From: AP-15 sp963762575
GTDB lineage: Bacteria > Pseudomonadota > Alphaproteobacteria > ATCC43930 > CGMCC-115725
Assembly: GCA_963762575.1 (NCBI GenBank)
Contig: CAVXLL010000015.1
Span: 1-64,000 of the forward strand
Length of the DNA stretch: 64,000 nt
Reading direction: 5' to 3'
Position numbers and translations under genes: made by a program. This document shows, piece after piece, positions 52,231-61,924 of this stretch. Below the pieces are notes generated by a model. It made no database searches. It saw nothing but the letters and a program-made list of their open reading frames with translations, and had not been told where the DNA came from. Numbering within the stretch: position 1 is the first letter of the stretch; each line of letters starts with the position of its first letter.

Positions 52231-52741
52231 CTCGGTGCGAACTCCCGGGCCCCGCAGCTAAGTTACAATGGTGCAACAATCGCGTATTTCTGCGCCACTC
52301 GACAATCCCCCACGGAGCGGGGCTGGGCTGTGCACGGCAGTTGGCTCGGGTGCCGCATCGTTACCCGATCTGCATCGGAAATTGTCCCGACAATCGGCCA
52401 TCTGGATATGTGCGACTCTCCTTTAGACGCGCTGAGAGCTCGTTGGCGTACTATGCAGCCCGTCACTCTGGCGGCTTGCAAGACTGGCCCCCCCCGCAAA
52501 GCGGGACGGCAGGCTGGAGGCTACCGCCCGTGCGCGTCGCGCGCGCGAGGCAAAAGAGATCAGGAGCAAGCTTTTGAAATTAAACGATTCCGGGTTCGTA
52601 AAACAGGTAATAACAGGGCCACGGTGGCGGATGGGTGACGATCTTCGACATTAGCCAGTGCCCAGACTAAGACAGAGGATTCACTCAATCGTTTGTGGCC
52701 GGGCTTGGCCCTGCCACCCACAACTCCCTAAAGCCGGTCCA
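52231..52741. other. Intergenic region of about 510 bases
   Basis: No supported gene. Frames on both strands are short or of poor composition. It presumably holds the promoter of the dehydrogenase copy 2 gene (near 52240-52330), but no boxes are assigned. Confidence 0.45.
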
Positions 52742-53236
52742 TCATTTCCCTGCGCCTGGGCCTTTGGCGACAGAAGGTGGCGGGGTCGACGGCAGGTAGC
52801 TATTGGTCCACCAGGTCTCCTTGTGCTCGTCCGTCGTGACGATTTGGGTGCGTGAGGGACCGTCGTGAGCCAGAATCTGGATGCCCGTCTGCTTCCGGAT
52901 AGTGTGGCAATCGGGCGCCTGTTCTGGTGTTGTGACACTCGAACCATTGGCGATTTGTGTCTGATACCTGACGAGATCGTCGCGCGACTTGCATATGAGC
53001 GCGCCCTCTTCCAACCGTGGCCATATCTCGGGCAAGAACGGTGTCGTCGATGCCGGGGACTGCTGCGGTGTCTGTTGCTGGTTATTTTGCCGGCGCCCAC
53101 GACCGCCGCCGCCGAACTGTGCATGGGCCGAGGCCGTTGCGCCGAGCAGGAGCGGCAGCGCTATCGCTAGCCGACCCCAAGGGAGACATGCCCTTGCGGC
53201 GCTGCCTGGCGGTCTGCGCGGCTTAACTTGATCCAT
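52742..53236 (-). CDS. Secreted hypothetical protein with Gly/Gln-rich linker
   Basis: A 164-aa exported protein. A long basic leader precedes a hydrophobic signal (LAIALPLLLGATASAHAQ, cut after AHA). Then comes a low-complexity GGGGRGRRQNNQQQTPQQSP linker and a small domain with two cysteines (ALICKSRDDLVRYQ and QAPDCHTIRKQTGIQILAHD). The cysteines could form a disulfide. A methionine nearer the hydrophobic core is absent, so the extended leader may be real or the start may be a GTG downstream. No family recognised; similar small two-Cys secreted proteins are frequent in Rhodospirillales. Confidence 0.65.
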   Translation of the reverse strand: MDQVKPRRPPGSAARACLPWGRLAIALPLLLGATASAHAQFGGGGRGRRQNNQQQTPQQSPASTTPFLPEIWPRLEEGALICKSRDDLVRYQTQIANGSSVTTPEQAPDCHTIRKQTGIQILAHDGPSRTQIVTTDEHKETWWTNSYLPSTPPPSVAKGPGAGK

Positions 53237-53462
53237 CCCTATCGTCCGACATCATTTGCGCCTGGTGTTCGCAGCGGAGTTTAGCACGGCCAACCCGCTG
53301 ATCGGTCACGGACCGCGATGCCGTAGTGGGTTTCGCAGCACGCGCCCTTACTGTCCCTACGTCCCGGCTTTACTAATCGGCCTGTTACTGATCATCTGCC
53401 TTAGCTGTCGCTGACGATCCCTCGCAGCGTCGGTTTTGGTCGATAACAAAGGAGCCGGAGCG

Positions 53463-54668
53463 ATGGATTTGCGCTTCACTGCCGATGAATTGGCGTTTCG
53501 CGACGAGCTGCGCGCTTTCTTCCGCGAGAACCTGCCGGGCGATATCCGCGAGCGGATGCGGCTCGGCCACGCACCGACCAAAGACGACACCGTCACTTGG
53601 CAACGCATCTTGAACCGGCGCGGCTGGGCCGCCTACAATTGGCCCAAGGAGTATGGCGGCCCCGGCTGGACGCCGATGCAGCGCATGATCTTCCTCGAGG
53701 AGAACCAGCTGGCGCCGGCGCCCGAAGTGTCGTCGTTCAACATCACGATGATCGGCCCGGCGCTGATCCAATTCGGCACCGAGGAGCAGAAGCAGCGGTT
53801 TCTGCCGCGCGCCGCCAATATCGACGATTGGTGGTGCCAGGGGTTCTCCGAGCCGGGGGCGGGGTCGGACCTCGCCTCGCTCAAGACCGCCGCCAAGCGC
53901 GACCGGGACGACTACGTCGTCAACGGCCAGAAGATCTGGACCTCCACCGCCCACCACGCCGATTGGTGCTTCTGTCTGGTGCGCACCGATCCGCAGGCCA
54001 AGAAGCGGCAGGAGGGGATCTCGTTTCTGCTGATCGACATGAAGACGCCGGGCATCACAGTGCGGCCGATAATCTCGATCGACGGCAGCCATCATCTGAA
54101 CGAGGTGTTTTTCGACGATGTGCGGGTGCCGGTATCGCTGCGCGTCGGTGAGGAGAACCGCGGCTGGGATGTCGCAAAGTTTCTGCTCGGCCACGAGCGC
54201 ACCGGGATCGCACGGCTCGGCAAATCGAAGGAGCGGGTCAAGTTCGCCCGCGAGATGGCACGCGAAATGCGCGCGAACGGCAAGCCATTGATCGAGGACC
54301 CGGTGTTCCGCCACCGCGTCGCGCAGCTCGAAACCGATATGAAAGCGCTTGAGATCACGCAGATGCGGGTCGTCTCCGCGCACGACAAGAGCCACGACGG
54401 CAAGCCCGATCCGCTTTCCTCGGTGCTCAAGGTCAAGGGCACCGAACTGTTGCAGGCGACGACCGAGCTGGCGATGGATGTCGGCGGGCCGTTGGCAATG
54501 CCGGATTGGGCGCAGGAATTGGCGGCGCTCAGCAACGAGCCGGAACTGGGCCCGGAATGGGCGGCCGAAGCCACCCGCAGCTACCTCTTCCTGCGCGCCG
54601 CCTCGATCTACGGCGGCACCAACGAGATCCAGAAGAACATCCTGAGCAAAGCCGTGCTGGGGCTCTGA
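53463..54668 (+). CDS. Acyl-CoA dehydrogenase family protein, copy 1
   Basis: A 401-aa FAD enzyme oxidising acyl-CoA thioesters at the alpha-beta bond. MDLRFTADELAFRDELRAFF is the standard N-terminal helix; QGFSEPGAGSDLASLKT and IWTSTAHHADWCF are the FAD/substrate loops. The C-terminal FAD-binding end is RAASIYGGTNEIQKNILSKA. The ATG at 53463 follows AGGAGCCGGAGC. The catalytic base position of long-chain enzymes (Glu before IYGG) is not obvious, so substrate class is open. Genes of this type often pair with a smaller acyl-CoA dehydrogenase as in steroid or terpene degradation; such a partner occurs at 60414. Confidence 0.9.
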   Translation: MDLRFTADELAFRDELRAFFRENLPGDIRERMRLGHAPTKDDTVTWQRILNRRGWAAYNWPKEYGGPGWTPMQRMIFLEENQLAPAPEVSSFNITMIGPALIQFGTEEQKQRFLPRAANIDDWWCQGFSEPGAGSDLASLKTAAKRDRDDYVVNGQKIWTSTAHHADWCFCLVRTDPQAKKRQEGISFLLIDMKTPGITVRPIISIDGSHHLNEVFFDDVRVPVSLRVGEENRGWDVAKFLLGHERTGIARLGKSKERVKFAREMAREMRANGKPLIEDPVFRHRVAQLETDMKALEITQMRVVSAHDKSHDGKPDPLSSVLKVKGTELLQATTELAMDVGGPLAMPDWAQELAALSNEPELGPEWAAEATRSYLFLRAASIYGGTNEIQKNILSKAVLGL

Positions 54669-54674
54669 GACTAG

Positions 54675-55610
54675 CGCGGCTATTGCCGCTGTAAAACACC
54701 CCGTCCTTCATGATGTGGGTAAGGTGCTCGCCCTGGCCGTCGAGCAATGAAATGTCGGCGAGCGGGTCGCCGTCCACGGCGATCAGGTCGGCGCGGGCGC
54801 CGGGAGCGACGACGCCGAGCTCGCCGGCGCGGTTCAGGAGCTCGGCATTGACGATCGTTGCCGAGCGGATGATGTCGAAAGCCGGCATTGCCTCGGCGCG
54901 GATCACGAATTCGCGCGACTGGTAGCGGTGCATCGGCCCTAATAAGTCGGTGCCGTAGCCGATTTTGACGCCAGCGGCCTGCAGGATCTCGAGCGAGCCG
55001 AGCCCCGCCTCGCGCACCTCGCCGAGTTTGGCCATGCTCACATCGGGAAACCCGAGCTCGTGGCCATGGCGGTGCAATGCGTCGTAGGTGACGAGTGTCG
55101 GCACGACAAAGGCGTCGGCGCCGGCCACGTGCTCGGCGGTGGCGCGGTCGATCAGATTGCCGTGCTCGATCGAGCGCACGCCGAAATCGATCGAGCGGCG
55201 GATCGCTTCGGGCGAATAGGCGTGCGCCATAACGTAAGTGCGCCAGGCGCGCGCTTCCCCGACGATCGCGCGCACCTCCTGTTCGCTGTATTGCAGGTTC
55301 CAGATCGGGTCATAGGGCGAGGCGACGCCGCCCGACGCCAATATCTTGCTCTGCGTCGCGCCTTTGCGCAATTCGTCGCGCGCCGCGCGGCGGCATTCCG
55401 CGACCCGTCGGCGATGCGCGAGAGGTTGATGCCGCCCTCGCAGCACGCGCAGGCGACAACCGATTGCGTGCGTGGCCGGACATCGCCATGCCCACCGGTT
55501 TGGCTCAGCGCCATACCCGACGGGAAGATGCGCGGACCGCGCACGAGCCCCGCCTCGACCGCTTCGGCCAGCCCGCCTCCGGCTAGCGCCCGTTCGAGAG
55601 CGGTTATACG
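54675..55610 (-). pseudogene. Amidohydrolase (imidazolonepropionase/prolidase-like), truncated and frameshifted
   Basis: The frame LVRGPRIFPSGMALSQTGGH to LSRIADG shifts near 55418 (one G missing) to VAECRRAARDELRKGA. It then runs through SKILASGGVASPYDPIWNLQ, VMAHAYSPEAIRRSIDFGVR, SIEHGNLIDRATAE and YGTDLLGPMHRYQSREF to DLIAVDGDPLADISLL. The metal ligands His (MAHAY), His (IEHGN) and Asp (GTDLL) remain, but the N-terminal HxH segment is missing. The frame has also lost its own stop and runs into the end of the acyl-CoA dehydrogenase gene. Such enzymes hydrolyse dipeptides or lactams. Confidence 0.8.
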
Positions 55611-56340
55611 TCATTCCCGCAGAAGCGGAAAATCTGGGGTGAGCAGGACCGCGGTGACGGACCCTCTCTGTCCCCGGGGCGGAGAGGGAGAAACCTTGGG
55701 CTCTGTATCCGGCATGCAGTGCTCCGGGATCCGTGCATGCCTCAGCGCTTCGCGGAGGTGACGATAACCTATTGCGAATACGAGTTGGGTTTTAAAGCGA
55801 GCGGACTGCTTCGAGCCGGAGTTCTCAACCGAACGGGACAATGAGAGCTCGACATATCGTGAGCTGAGAAGAGCATGATCTCTCCCACGGCCTGAAGCAC
55901 CTGACCGCCTGCGAGACCGGGTTGCCCACCGCCGGTTGTCCAAAGGGGCGTGAAGGTCGAAAGCTAACCGCGCCACCCCTTAGCGATACAGGAGATGTTC
56001 TTATTATGTTCTTTGCCGATTCGCCCGCTTCTGATAATCTCGGGACGTCCGAGGCGAAACCGAGCCGTCGACGAGATCTCTGCACCGCTCGGACTTTTTC
56101 GGGGAGCGGTGCCAAATGCGTGAATTTCACGAAAGCCTTTCGGACGACGCGCTAATTGATCTGCTGATCGGGAACGCGACCAAACGGGGATCAATGGTCG
56201 GGCGATCGGCAGATTTCCAAACCACCGCTCGAAGGGCGCCCTCAGGTCAAGTATCGTTAGCTATTGACCGTAACGCGGGGTGCGGCGGGGAGTTCGACCA
56301 AAGTGAAAGCGCTGGTACGCGGGGCACGAATAGAGACCGG
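55611..56340. other. Intergenic region upstream of the R-M genes
   Basis: About 730 bases. The left part contains CCCTCTC/GAGAGGG hairpin sequence (55664-55690) like that of the 50894 repeat. The right part, though open in the methylase frame from 56116, has no similarity to methylases and probably is the promoter region. No regulatory C-protein gene was found. Confidence 0.45.
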
Positions 56341-58485
56341 ATGGGTATCGAACAGCGGTTCAATATAAGCCTCATCGCTGCGCTCGCGCTGCGTGAGAAA
56401 CAGATACAGCAGAACTACCGCCCAATCATCGCCGTGCACAAATGGTTCGCCCGGCGACCCGGCAGCCTATTCCGCGGCCTGATACTCGCCGAGTTTGGCG
56501 ACCGGCCGCTGCTGGAGATGTACTTTGCCGCGAACGACTTTCCGGGTCTCAATATCGCCGACCCCTTCATGGGGGGTGGCACGCCGCTGATCGAGGCCAA
56601 CCGCATTGGCTGCAACGTGCAAGGGTTCGACATCAACCCGATGTCGGCCTGGATCGTGCGCGAGGAAATCGAGCATCTCGACCTCAGGGCCTATCATCGT
56701 GAGGCAGATGCGCTGAGCGCGGAGTTGCAGCGAGAGCTGGGTGACTTCTACTGGACTGACTGTCCGCTCTACGGCGATCGCAACGTGCCAGTGAAATACT
56801 TTTTGTGGGTCAAAGTGATCCCCTGTGAGAGGTGCGGGAGCAATGTTGACCTGTTCCCCGGCTACCGGATCGCGGACGACACTAGGCACCCGCAGCACGT
56901 TCTGGTGTGCAGGTCATGCGGTGAGCTTAACGAAGCCGGCGATGTACGCCGGCCAGGAAGCTGCCGATCCTGCCACACGAATTTAACAACCGAGGGTCCA
57001 GCGCGGCGCGGCAAATGCCCTTGCGCGCGATGCGGTCACCTGAATCCATATCCGCGAGCAGGGATGGGGCCGCTCGCGCATCGCCTCTTCGCGATCGAGT
57101 ACTACAACCCGAAGCGCCGCGGCGACCATCACGGACGGTTCTTCAAAAAACCTGATGCTCGCGATTCAGCCCGGTTCGAGGCAGCGACCGAACGGTGGAG
57201 CGCTTCACGGCCGAAATTCGTACCGGGCGATGAAATCCCCTCCGGCGACGAGACGGACCGGCTGCATCGCTGGGGCTACCGCCGGTATCGAGAGCTTTTT
57301 AACGAACGACAATTGCTGGGCCTCGAGCTGAGCTGTCGGAATATCGCGAACGTGCGAGACGAGCGCGTTCGCCACGCGCTCTCGACAAACCTTTCCGACC
57401 TGCTGCGATACCAAAACATGCTCTGCAGGTACGACACGATGGCTCTCAAGTCGCTAGACATCTTCTCGGTGCACGGCTTTCCAGTTGGGCTCGTCCAATG
57501 CAAGTCAAACCTGCTCGGCATCGTTAACGGCGGGGGTGTGAATGTCGGCTCCGGCGGCTGGGCCAACATCATCGAGAAGTATTCAAGAGCAAAGGCATAC
57601 TGCGATGGGCCCTTCGAGGTGAAAGTGAAGGGCGGGCGCGTCCCGGTGCGCGGTGAATGGATCGGCGAGCGCCGGAATGGTGTCCGTACCCGATCGGTGT
57701 CCATTACCTGTGCCAGCGCGACGACACTTGATCTGCCGGTCGAAACCCTAGATGCCGTGTTCACCGACCCACCGTACTTCGGTAATGTGCAATACGGCGA
57801 GCTGATGGATTTTTGCTACACGTGGCTGCGCCGGCTCGTCGGGACCGAAGCGGAGGGATTCGATCGCACCTCGACGCGCTCGCCCGACGAGCTCACTGGC
57901 AATGTGACGCAAGCGCGCGGCCTAGTACATTTCACTGAGGGGTTGTCTGCGGTTTATTGCACCATGGCGCGGGCTCTAAGGCCGGGCGCGCCGCTCGTGT
58001 TCACCTACCATCATAACAAGATCGAGGCCTATCACGCGGTCGCGGTCGCGATCCTGGATGCCGGGCTCACCTGCACGGCCACCTTGCCGTGTCCAGCGGA
58101 GATGGGAGGTTCGATCCATATTCACGGCACCAGATCGTCAATCATAGATACGGTCTTTGTGTGCCGCGCATGCGGGGCGGCGCCTGACGGCGATGAGCTG
58201 ATCGACATCGTCGCGGATGAGCTGTCGCAGTTGCGCGCCGGCGGCGTCAAGCCAACGGCTGGCGACATTCGCTGCATTGTGTTCGGGCACCTGACGCGTC
58301 GGACGATCGCCGATCTCGGGGGGGAGTGGCATCGGGACCAGCCGACCGAGAAGCGGCTTGCGCGCGTCGCCAAGGCTGTCGCGGCTGGCGGCGACAGCCA
58401 GTCGATAATCGATCGTCTCAGCCCTGCGCGACAGAAAGATCGACCGGCACCGGCTCGGGAGGAATCAGATGGCACTGCCATTTGA
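56341..58485 (+). CDS. Zinc-ribbon DNA methyltransferase of an R-M system
   Basis: A 714-aa amino-methyltransferase resembling COG1743/DUF1156-type adenine methylases. N-terminal VHKWFARRPGSLFRGLILAE is followed by the AdoMet motif DPFMGGGTPLIEANRIGCNV and FDINPMSAWI. An inserted multi-cysteine zinc ribbon follows (CERCGSN, CRSCGE, CRSCHTN, CARCGH, about 240-330). The catalytic motif IV is DAVFTDPPYFGNVQYGELMD, then LVFTYHHNKIEAYHAV. A C-terminal CRACG adds a further Cys pair. The start is placed at 56341 (MGIEQRFNISLIAALALRE), where similarity begins. The stop overlaps the nuclease gene by 17 bases. Recognition site unknown. Confidence 0.85.
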   Translation: MGIEQRFNISLIAALALREKQIQQNYRPIIAVHKWFARRPGSLFRGLILAEFGDRPLLEMYFAANDFPGLNIADPFMGGGTPLIEANRIGCNVQGFDINPMSAWIVREEIEHLDLRAYHREADALSAELQRELGDFYWTDCPLYGDRNVPVKYFLWVKVIPCERCGSNVDLFPGYRIADDTRHPQHVLVCRSCGELNEAGDVRRPGSCRSCHTNLTTEGPARRGKCPCARCGHLNPYPRAGMGPLAHRLFAIEYYNPKRRGDHHGRFFKKPDARDSARFEAATERWSASRPKFVPGDEIPSGDETDRLHRWGYRRYRELFNERQLLGLELSCRNIANVRDERVRHALSTNLSDLLRYQNMLCRYDTMALKSLDIFSVHGFPVGLVQCKSNLLGIVNGGGVNVGSGGWANIIEKYSRAKAYCDGPFEVKVKGGRVPVRGEWIGERRNGVRTRSVSITCASATTLDLPVETLDAVFTDPPYFGNVQYGELMDFCYTWLRRLVGTEAEGFDRTSTRSPDELTGNVTQARGLVHFTEGLSAVYCTMARALRPGAPLVFTYHHNKIEAYHAVAVAILDAGLTCTATLPCPAEMGGSIHIHGTRSSIIDTVFVCRACGAAPDGDELIDIVADELSQLRAGGVKPTAGDIRCIVFGHLTRRTIADLGGEWHRDQPTEKRLARVAKAVAAGGDSQSIIDRLSPARQKDRPAPAREESDGTAI

Positions 58486-60142
58486 GGTGCCGTTCGCCGA
58501 GCTGCGCGCGAACCTTGATGCATTTGTAGATGAGGTGTTCCTCAGCTTGGCATCGGAGTTCATGACGCTGCCGAAAGGTCCGGGGTTTATCGAATACCCG
58601 GTTTTCGAGCAGGGTTACGAGGTGTTGAAGCGGACGACGCAGAGTTTCCGAGTATTGGAGCCGGACGAGGTGCTGGCGACCATCCACGCGGTGCCGATCG
58701 CCTTTATCGTGCTACGAACGATGCTCGGCTTCAGCCCGCCCGAATGGGCGTATCTCACCGAGCAGCGTACCGGGACGTCGGTGCCGCAGGGGGCAGTTCG
58801 AAGCCTTGATCGTCGAATTCGGACGGATCCGCAAACGCCACTGGGCGAGAGCGGAAAGGTAACGGCCCGGCGCGTGCGAGCGTTGGTAAGGGCGGCTTGC
58901 ATGTTGCTGACGGAAGGTGTGCCAGCCGACGTCGGCGAGAACCTGCACCGGCTCGACAAGGCCGATACGCGGCACGGACTCGACAGCATTCAGCCGCTCG
59001 CAGATCTCGGCGTTCCGTATGCAATGCTGCTCTACGAGCGCTTTCTCGGCCGCCCTTTCGCCGGGCATCGGGATTCGGTGAGCGAGCTCGTGGGCGATGT
59101 GCTGGAAAGCGCCATTGAGGGCGTACTTGCCGGCGCCGACATTAGCTTCCGCAAGACGAAACGGGCACAGCGTATCCCCGGCTTCGACCAGACGCCGGAT
59201 TTCGTCATCCCCAGCGAGTTCAACCCGCAAGTCGTTATCGAGGCCAAGATAACTGAGGACGACGGTACGGCGCGGGACAAGGTCACTCGCGTGCAGCATC
59301 TCGGCGCCCTCAGCATGGAAGGGCTCGGCATCGAGGACCCGCCGAAATTCGAGGTCGTCGCCTGCATCGCCGGGCGGGGATTCAAAGTGCGCCGGGAAGA
59401 TATGAAAAAGCTCCTGCTGGCAACTCGGGGCAAGGTCTTCACCCTGCAGAACCTCGAGCATCTGATCTCATGCACGCGGGCCTTGATCAGAACGTTTGAT
59501 GAACTCATATGTCGCTTCGTCTGCCGCGGAGCCCCGTCGATGCCGGAAATCTCTGCCGACCCGCCTGCGCCCTCCTGTTATCGCCTGTTTCGCGAACCCG
59601 GAATCGAGGAATCTCAACCACTTGATCCTGATCCATTTTTGCCTCGCGCGCGCGACGCGGGCGGGCGGTTTGCGAAGGGAAGCTCCGGCAACCCGCGCGG
59701 ACGGCCGCCCGGCATTCGCAATCCCCGACGCCGCTTGCCGGATCTCGTCGCCCGGCCGCTGAGCGCGCAGGCGCTGTCGGATCTGCTCGACCGCAAGCCT
59801 CATCTGTTGCGGCCGCTCGCCGGGCAGCTCTTGCCGCCGCCTGCTTCCTTCGACCCCGCGGAGCATCTTGGGATCGACCTCAACTCGGTGCGCACGGCCA
59901 GGGATTGCCGGCAGGTGCTGGCCACCGTTCTGGCGGCGGTTGGGCGCGGTGAGATTGCGCCTGCCGAAGGCGCGCGCATCGCAGAGCGGGTGCGGGTCCG
60001 ATTGCGCGCCGTCCGGCGCCTTGCACGAGTTCGCGCAGCTGATCGGGGAAACCAGCTAAAGAGCCCGAGCAATATTGATCAGGGGCTGCACTGGCGTCCG
60101 TGCGTGCTTCGAGACGCGCTCTGTGAGCGCTCCTCAGCATGA
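58469..60142 (+). CDS. Restriction endonuclease-like protein, fused to DUF5681-like tail
   Basis: Residues 1-345 form a PD-(D/E)XK nuclease: TPDF (Asp244) and VIEAKI (Glu258, Lys260) about 14 residues apart, followed by a helix with TRVQHLGALSMEG. The ATG lies inside the methylase 3' end, so both are co-translated and the pair is a restriction-modification system. The nuclease domain ends near CTRALIRTFDEL. From Met358 (59540) the frame is a different protein with GGRFAKGSSGNPRGRPPG, the DUF5681 signature. An in-frame fusion through loss of the nuclease stop is the simplest reading. Confidence 0.75.
   Translation: MALPFEVPFAELRANLDAFVDEVFLSLASEFMTLPKGPGFIEYPVFEQGYEVLKRTTQSFRVLEPDEVLATIHAVPIAFIVLRTMLGFSPPEWAYLTEQRTGTSVPQGAVRSLDRRIRTDPQTPLGESGKVTARRVRALVRAACMLLTEGVPADVGENLHRLDKADTRHGLDSIQPLADLGVPYAMLLYERFLGRPFAGHRDSVSELVGDVLESAIEGVLAGADISFRKTKRAQRIPGFDQTPDFVIPSEFNPQVVIEAKITEDDGTARDKVTRVQHLGALSMEGLGIEDPPKFEVVACIAGRGFKVRREDMKKLLLATRGKVFTLQNLEHLISCTRALIRTFDELICRFVCRGAPSMPEISADPPAPSCYRLFREPGIEESQPLDPDPFLPRARDAGGRFAKGSSGNPRGRPPGIRNPRRRLPDLVARPLSAQALSDLLDRKPHLLRPLAGQLLPPPASFDPAEHLGIDLNSVRTARDCRQVLATVLAAVGRGEIAPAEGARIAERVRVRLRAVRRLARVRAADRGNQLKSPSNIDQGLHWRPCVLRDALCERSSA
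59540..60059 (+). CDS. DUF5681-like protein, probably separate, frameshifted at end
   Basis: ATG at 59540 gives MPEISADPPAPSCYRLFREP, then GGRFAKGSSGNPRGRPPG, the basic Gly-rich DUF5681 motif, and a helical C-terminal part (LSAQALSDLLDRKPHLLRPL). Near 60015 the sense moves one base to LHEFAQLIGETS with TAA at 60057-60059, whereas the open frame continues to 60142 with poor sequence. DUF5681 proteins occur in prophages and mobile regions, and their role is unknown. It now shares a reading frame with the nuclease upstream. Confidence 0.55.
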
Positions 60143-60300
60143 GGTAAGTCATCGCTGGATTAATGAATTTCTTCATCCTGAGGAGGCCGCGCAGCGGCCG
60201 TCTCGAAGGGCGCACTTCATGAATCCAGGTCTCTTTCTCGTGGTCTCTGCGTCCTCTGTGGTGAACTTCGCAGACGACTGTCCCCACTGGCACTTGTGGG
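60132..60300. repeat. Mosaic intergenic repeat region
   Basis: Contains the palindrome CCTCA-GCA-TGAGG (60132-60144), CATCCTGAGGAGGCCGCGCA followed by GCGGCCGTCTCGAAGG, and GGTCTCTGCGTCCTCTGTGG. All are short phrases I know as dispersed non-coding repeats in alphaproteobacterial genomes. No gene here. Confidence 0.55.
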
Positions 60301-60413
60301 AAATGGCCAGACTTGATCCGGCCATCCACGTGCCCGACACTGCTTCCGCTCGTGTCAAGGGAGGCGTGGATCACCGGGTCAAGGCCGGTGATGACGATGG
60401 GGAGGCCGAGGCG

Positions 60414-61550
60414 ATGGATTTCGATCTGACCGAAGAACAGCGGCTGCTGCGCGAAAGTGTCGAGCGCTTGCTAACCGATCATTATGGCTTCGACAAGCGC
60501 CGCGGCTATCTCGCCGAGACCGACGGTTGGAGCCGCGGGCTTTGGGCGCAGTATGCCGATCTCGGCCTATTGGGCCTGGCCTTTGGCGAAGAGTATGGCG
60601 GGTTCGGCGGCGGCCCGATCGAGGTGATGCTGGTTATGGAGGCGTTCGGCCGGGTTCTCGCTGTGGAACCGTATTTGGCGACGGTCGTGTTGGGCGGCAC
60701 CGCATTGCGGCTCGCCGGGAGCGAGGCGCAGAAATCCGCGATTCTGCCGCGGATTGTCGAAGGCCGCATGGTCCTGGCGTTTGCCCATGGCGAGCGGCAG
60801 GCGCGCTACGATCTAACCGACGTCCTCACGACCGCCAAGCCTAAGGACAGCGGATGGGTTCTCGACGGCGCCAAGAGCGTGGTTCTGCACGGCGACAGTG
60901 CGCAGCGCCTGATCGTCAGCGCGCGTACCAATGGCGATCGGGACGATCCCGACGGCATCACGCTGTTTAGCGTCGACGCGGCGGCGAATGGGATAGCGCG
61001 ACGCTCCTACCCGATGCGCGACGGCACGCGCGCGGCGGAGATTTCATTCAGCCAGGTCGAGGTCGGCAAGGACGACGTGCTCGGCGAGGTCGGCGCGGCC
61101 TTACCGGTGATCGAACGGGTCGTCGAGGCGGGCATTGCCGCCACCGCCGCCGAAGCGGTCGGCGCGATGGAGACGATGCAGGCGATGACCCTCGAATACT
61201 TGAAAACCCGCCAGCAGTTCGGCCGGCCGATCGGCCAGAACCAGGTCCTGCAGCACCGTGCCACGGAGATGCTGATGGAGCTCGAGCGCGGGCGCAGCAT
61301 GGCAATGCTGGCGGCGATGATGGTCGAAGAACTCGATCCCGCCGAGCGCGCCCACAACATCGCCATGGCTAAGGTCGGCGTCGGCCAGGCCAGCAAATTC
61401 GTCTCGCAGAACGCGATCCAACTGCATGGCGGCATCGGCATGACCGAGGAATATGCGGTCGGGCATTACTTCCGTCGCTGCATGGTCATCGAGCACACCT
61501 TCGGCGATACCGCCCATCATCTGTCGCGCCTCGCCGAGCAAGTCCGATAA
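60414..61550 (+). CDS. Acyl-CoA dehydrogenase family protein, copy 2
   Basis: A 378-aa flavoenzyme. MDFDLTEEQRLLRESVERLL is the N-terminal helix, then GLAFGEEYGGFGGGPIEVML. The C-terminal domain has YLKTRQQFGRPIGQNQVLQH and the end AIQLHGGIGMTEEYAVGHYF. The middle domain is degenerate relative to copy 1 (FAHGERQARYDLTDVLT, lacking the usual TEP.AGSD), a feature of the shorter FadE-type partner in alpha2beta2 acyl-CoA dehydrogenases. The gene at 53463 could be that partner, now separated by inserted DNA. The start at 60414 is chosen by homology. Confidence 0.88.
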   Translation: MDFDLTEEQRLLRESVERLLTDHYGFDKRRGYLAETDGWSRGLWAQYADLGLLGLAFGEEYGGFGGGPIEVMLVMEAFGRVLAVEPYLATVVLGGTALRLAGSEAQKSAILPRIVEGRMVLAFAHGERQARYDLTDVLTTAKPKDSGWVLDGAKSVVLHGDSAQRLIVSARTNGDRDDPDGITLFSVDAAANGIARRSYPMRDGTRAAEISFSQVEVGKDDVLGEVGAALPVIERVVEAGIAATAAEAVGAMETMQAMTLEYLKTRQQFGRPIGQNQVLQHRATEMLMELERGRSMAMLAAMMVEELDPAERAHNIAMAKVGVGQASKFVSQNAIQLHGGIGMTEEYAVGHYFRRCMVIEHTFGDTAHHLSRLAEQVR

Positions 61551-61924
61551 TGGCTCGAAGCCCCGATTGCGATAGCGTCGGGTGACGCCGCCGGGAAGAG
61601 CGCCCGATGACCTTGTAGATTCATCGCTTGCTCCGCGAAAATTGCGATGCAAGGCACTGGGTAACGGGTGGATCGAGGATCCAGCGACCGTCCAGGCGAT
61701 GATCGCGGTCGCGCGCGAACTTATGACGACGACGGGTCTCGTGGTGTCAATCAAGTTCTTTGTGTCGGTCCGCTGTGGCACCTTGATGAAGATGACCCCG
61801 GCTTGGTCCCCCGGCAGCTGCCCGCCAGCCTTCTTCATCAAGTTCCGGAAGCTCTCGGGGTTGACTTGTCCGCAGATTGTAAAGGGCGGCGACTATGATT
61901 TCGAGATCACCTAACCAAACGGCC
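61551..61924. other. Intergenic region, nothing assigned
   Basis: A frame at 61668-61898 reads QVLCVGPLWHLDEDDPGLVP, which looks protein-like, but I cannot place it. It may be another gene scrap. Confidence 0.35.

Noticed and set aside
51019..52638. 539-aa plus-strand frame opposite dehydrogenase copy 2
   Set aside because: Antisense shadow of a conserved flavoenzyme; no ribosome site or motif.
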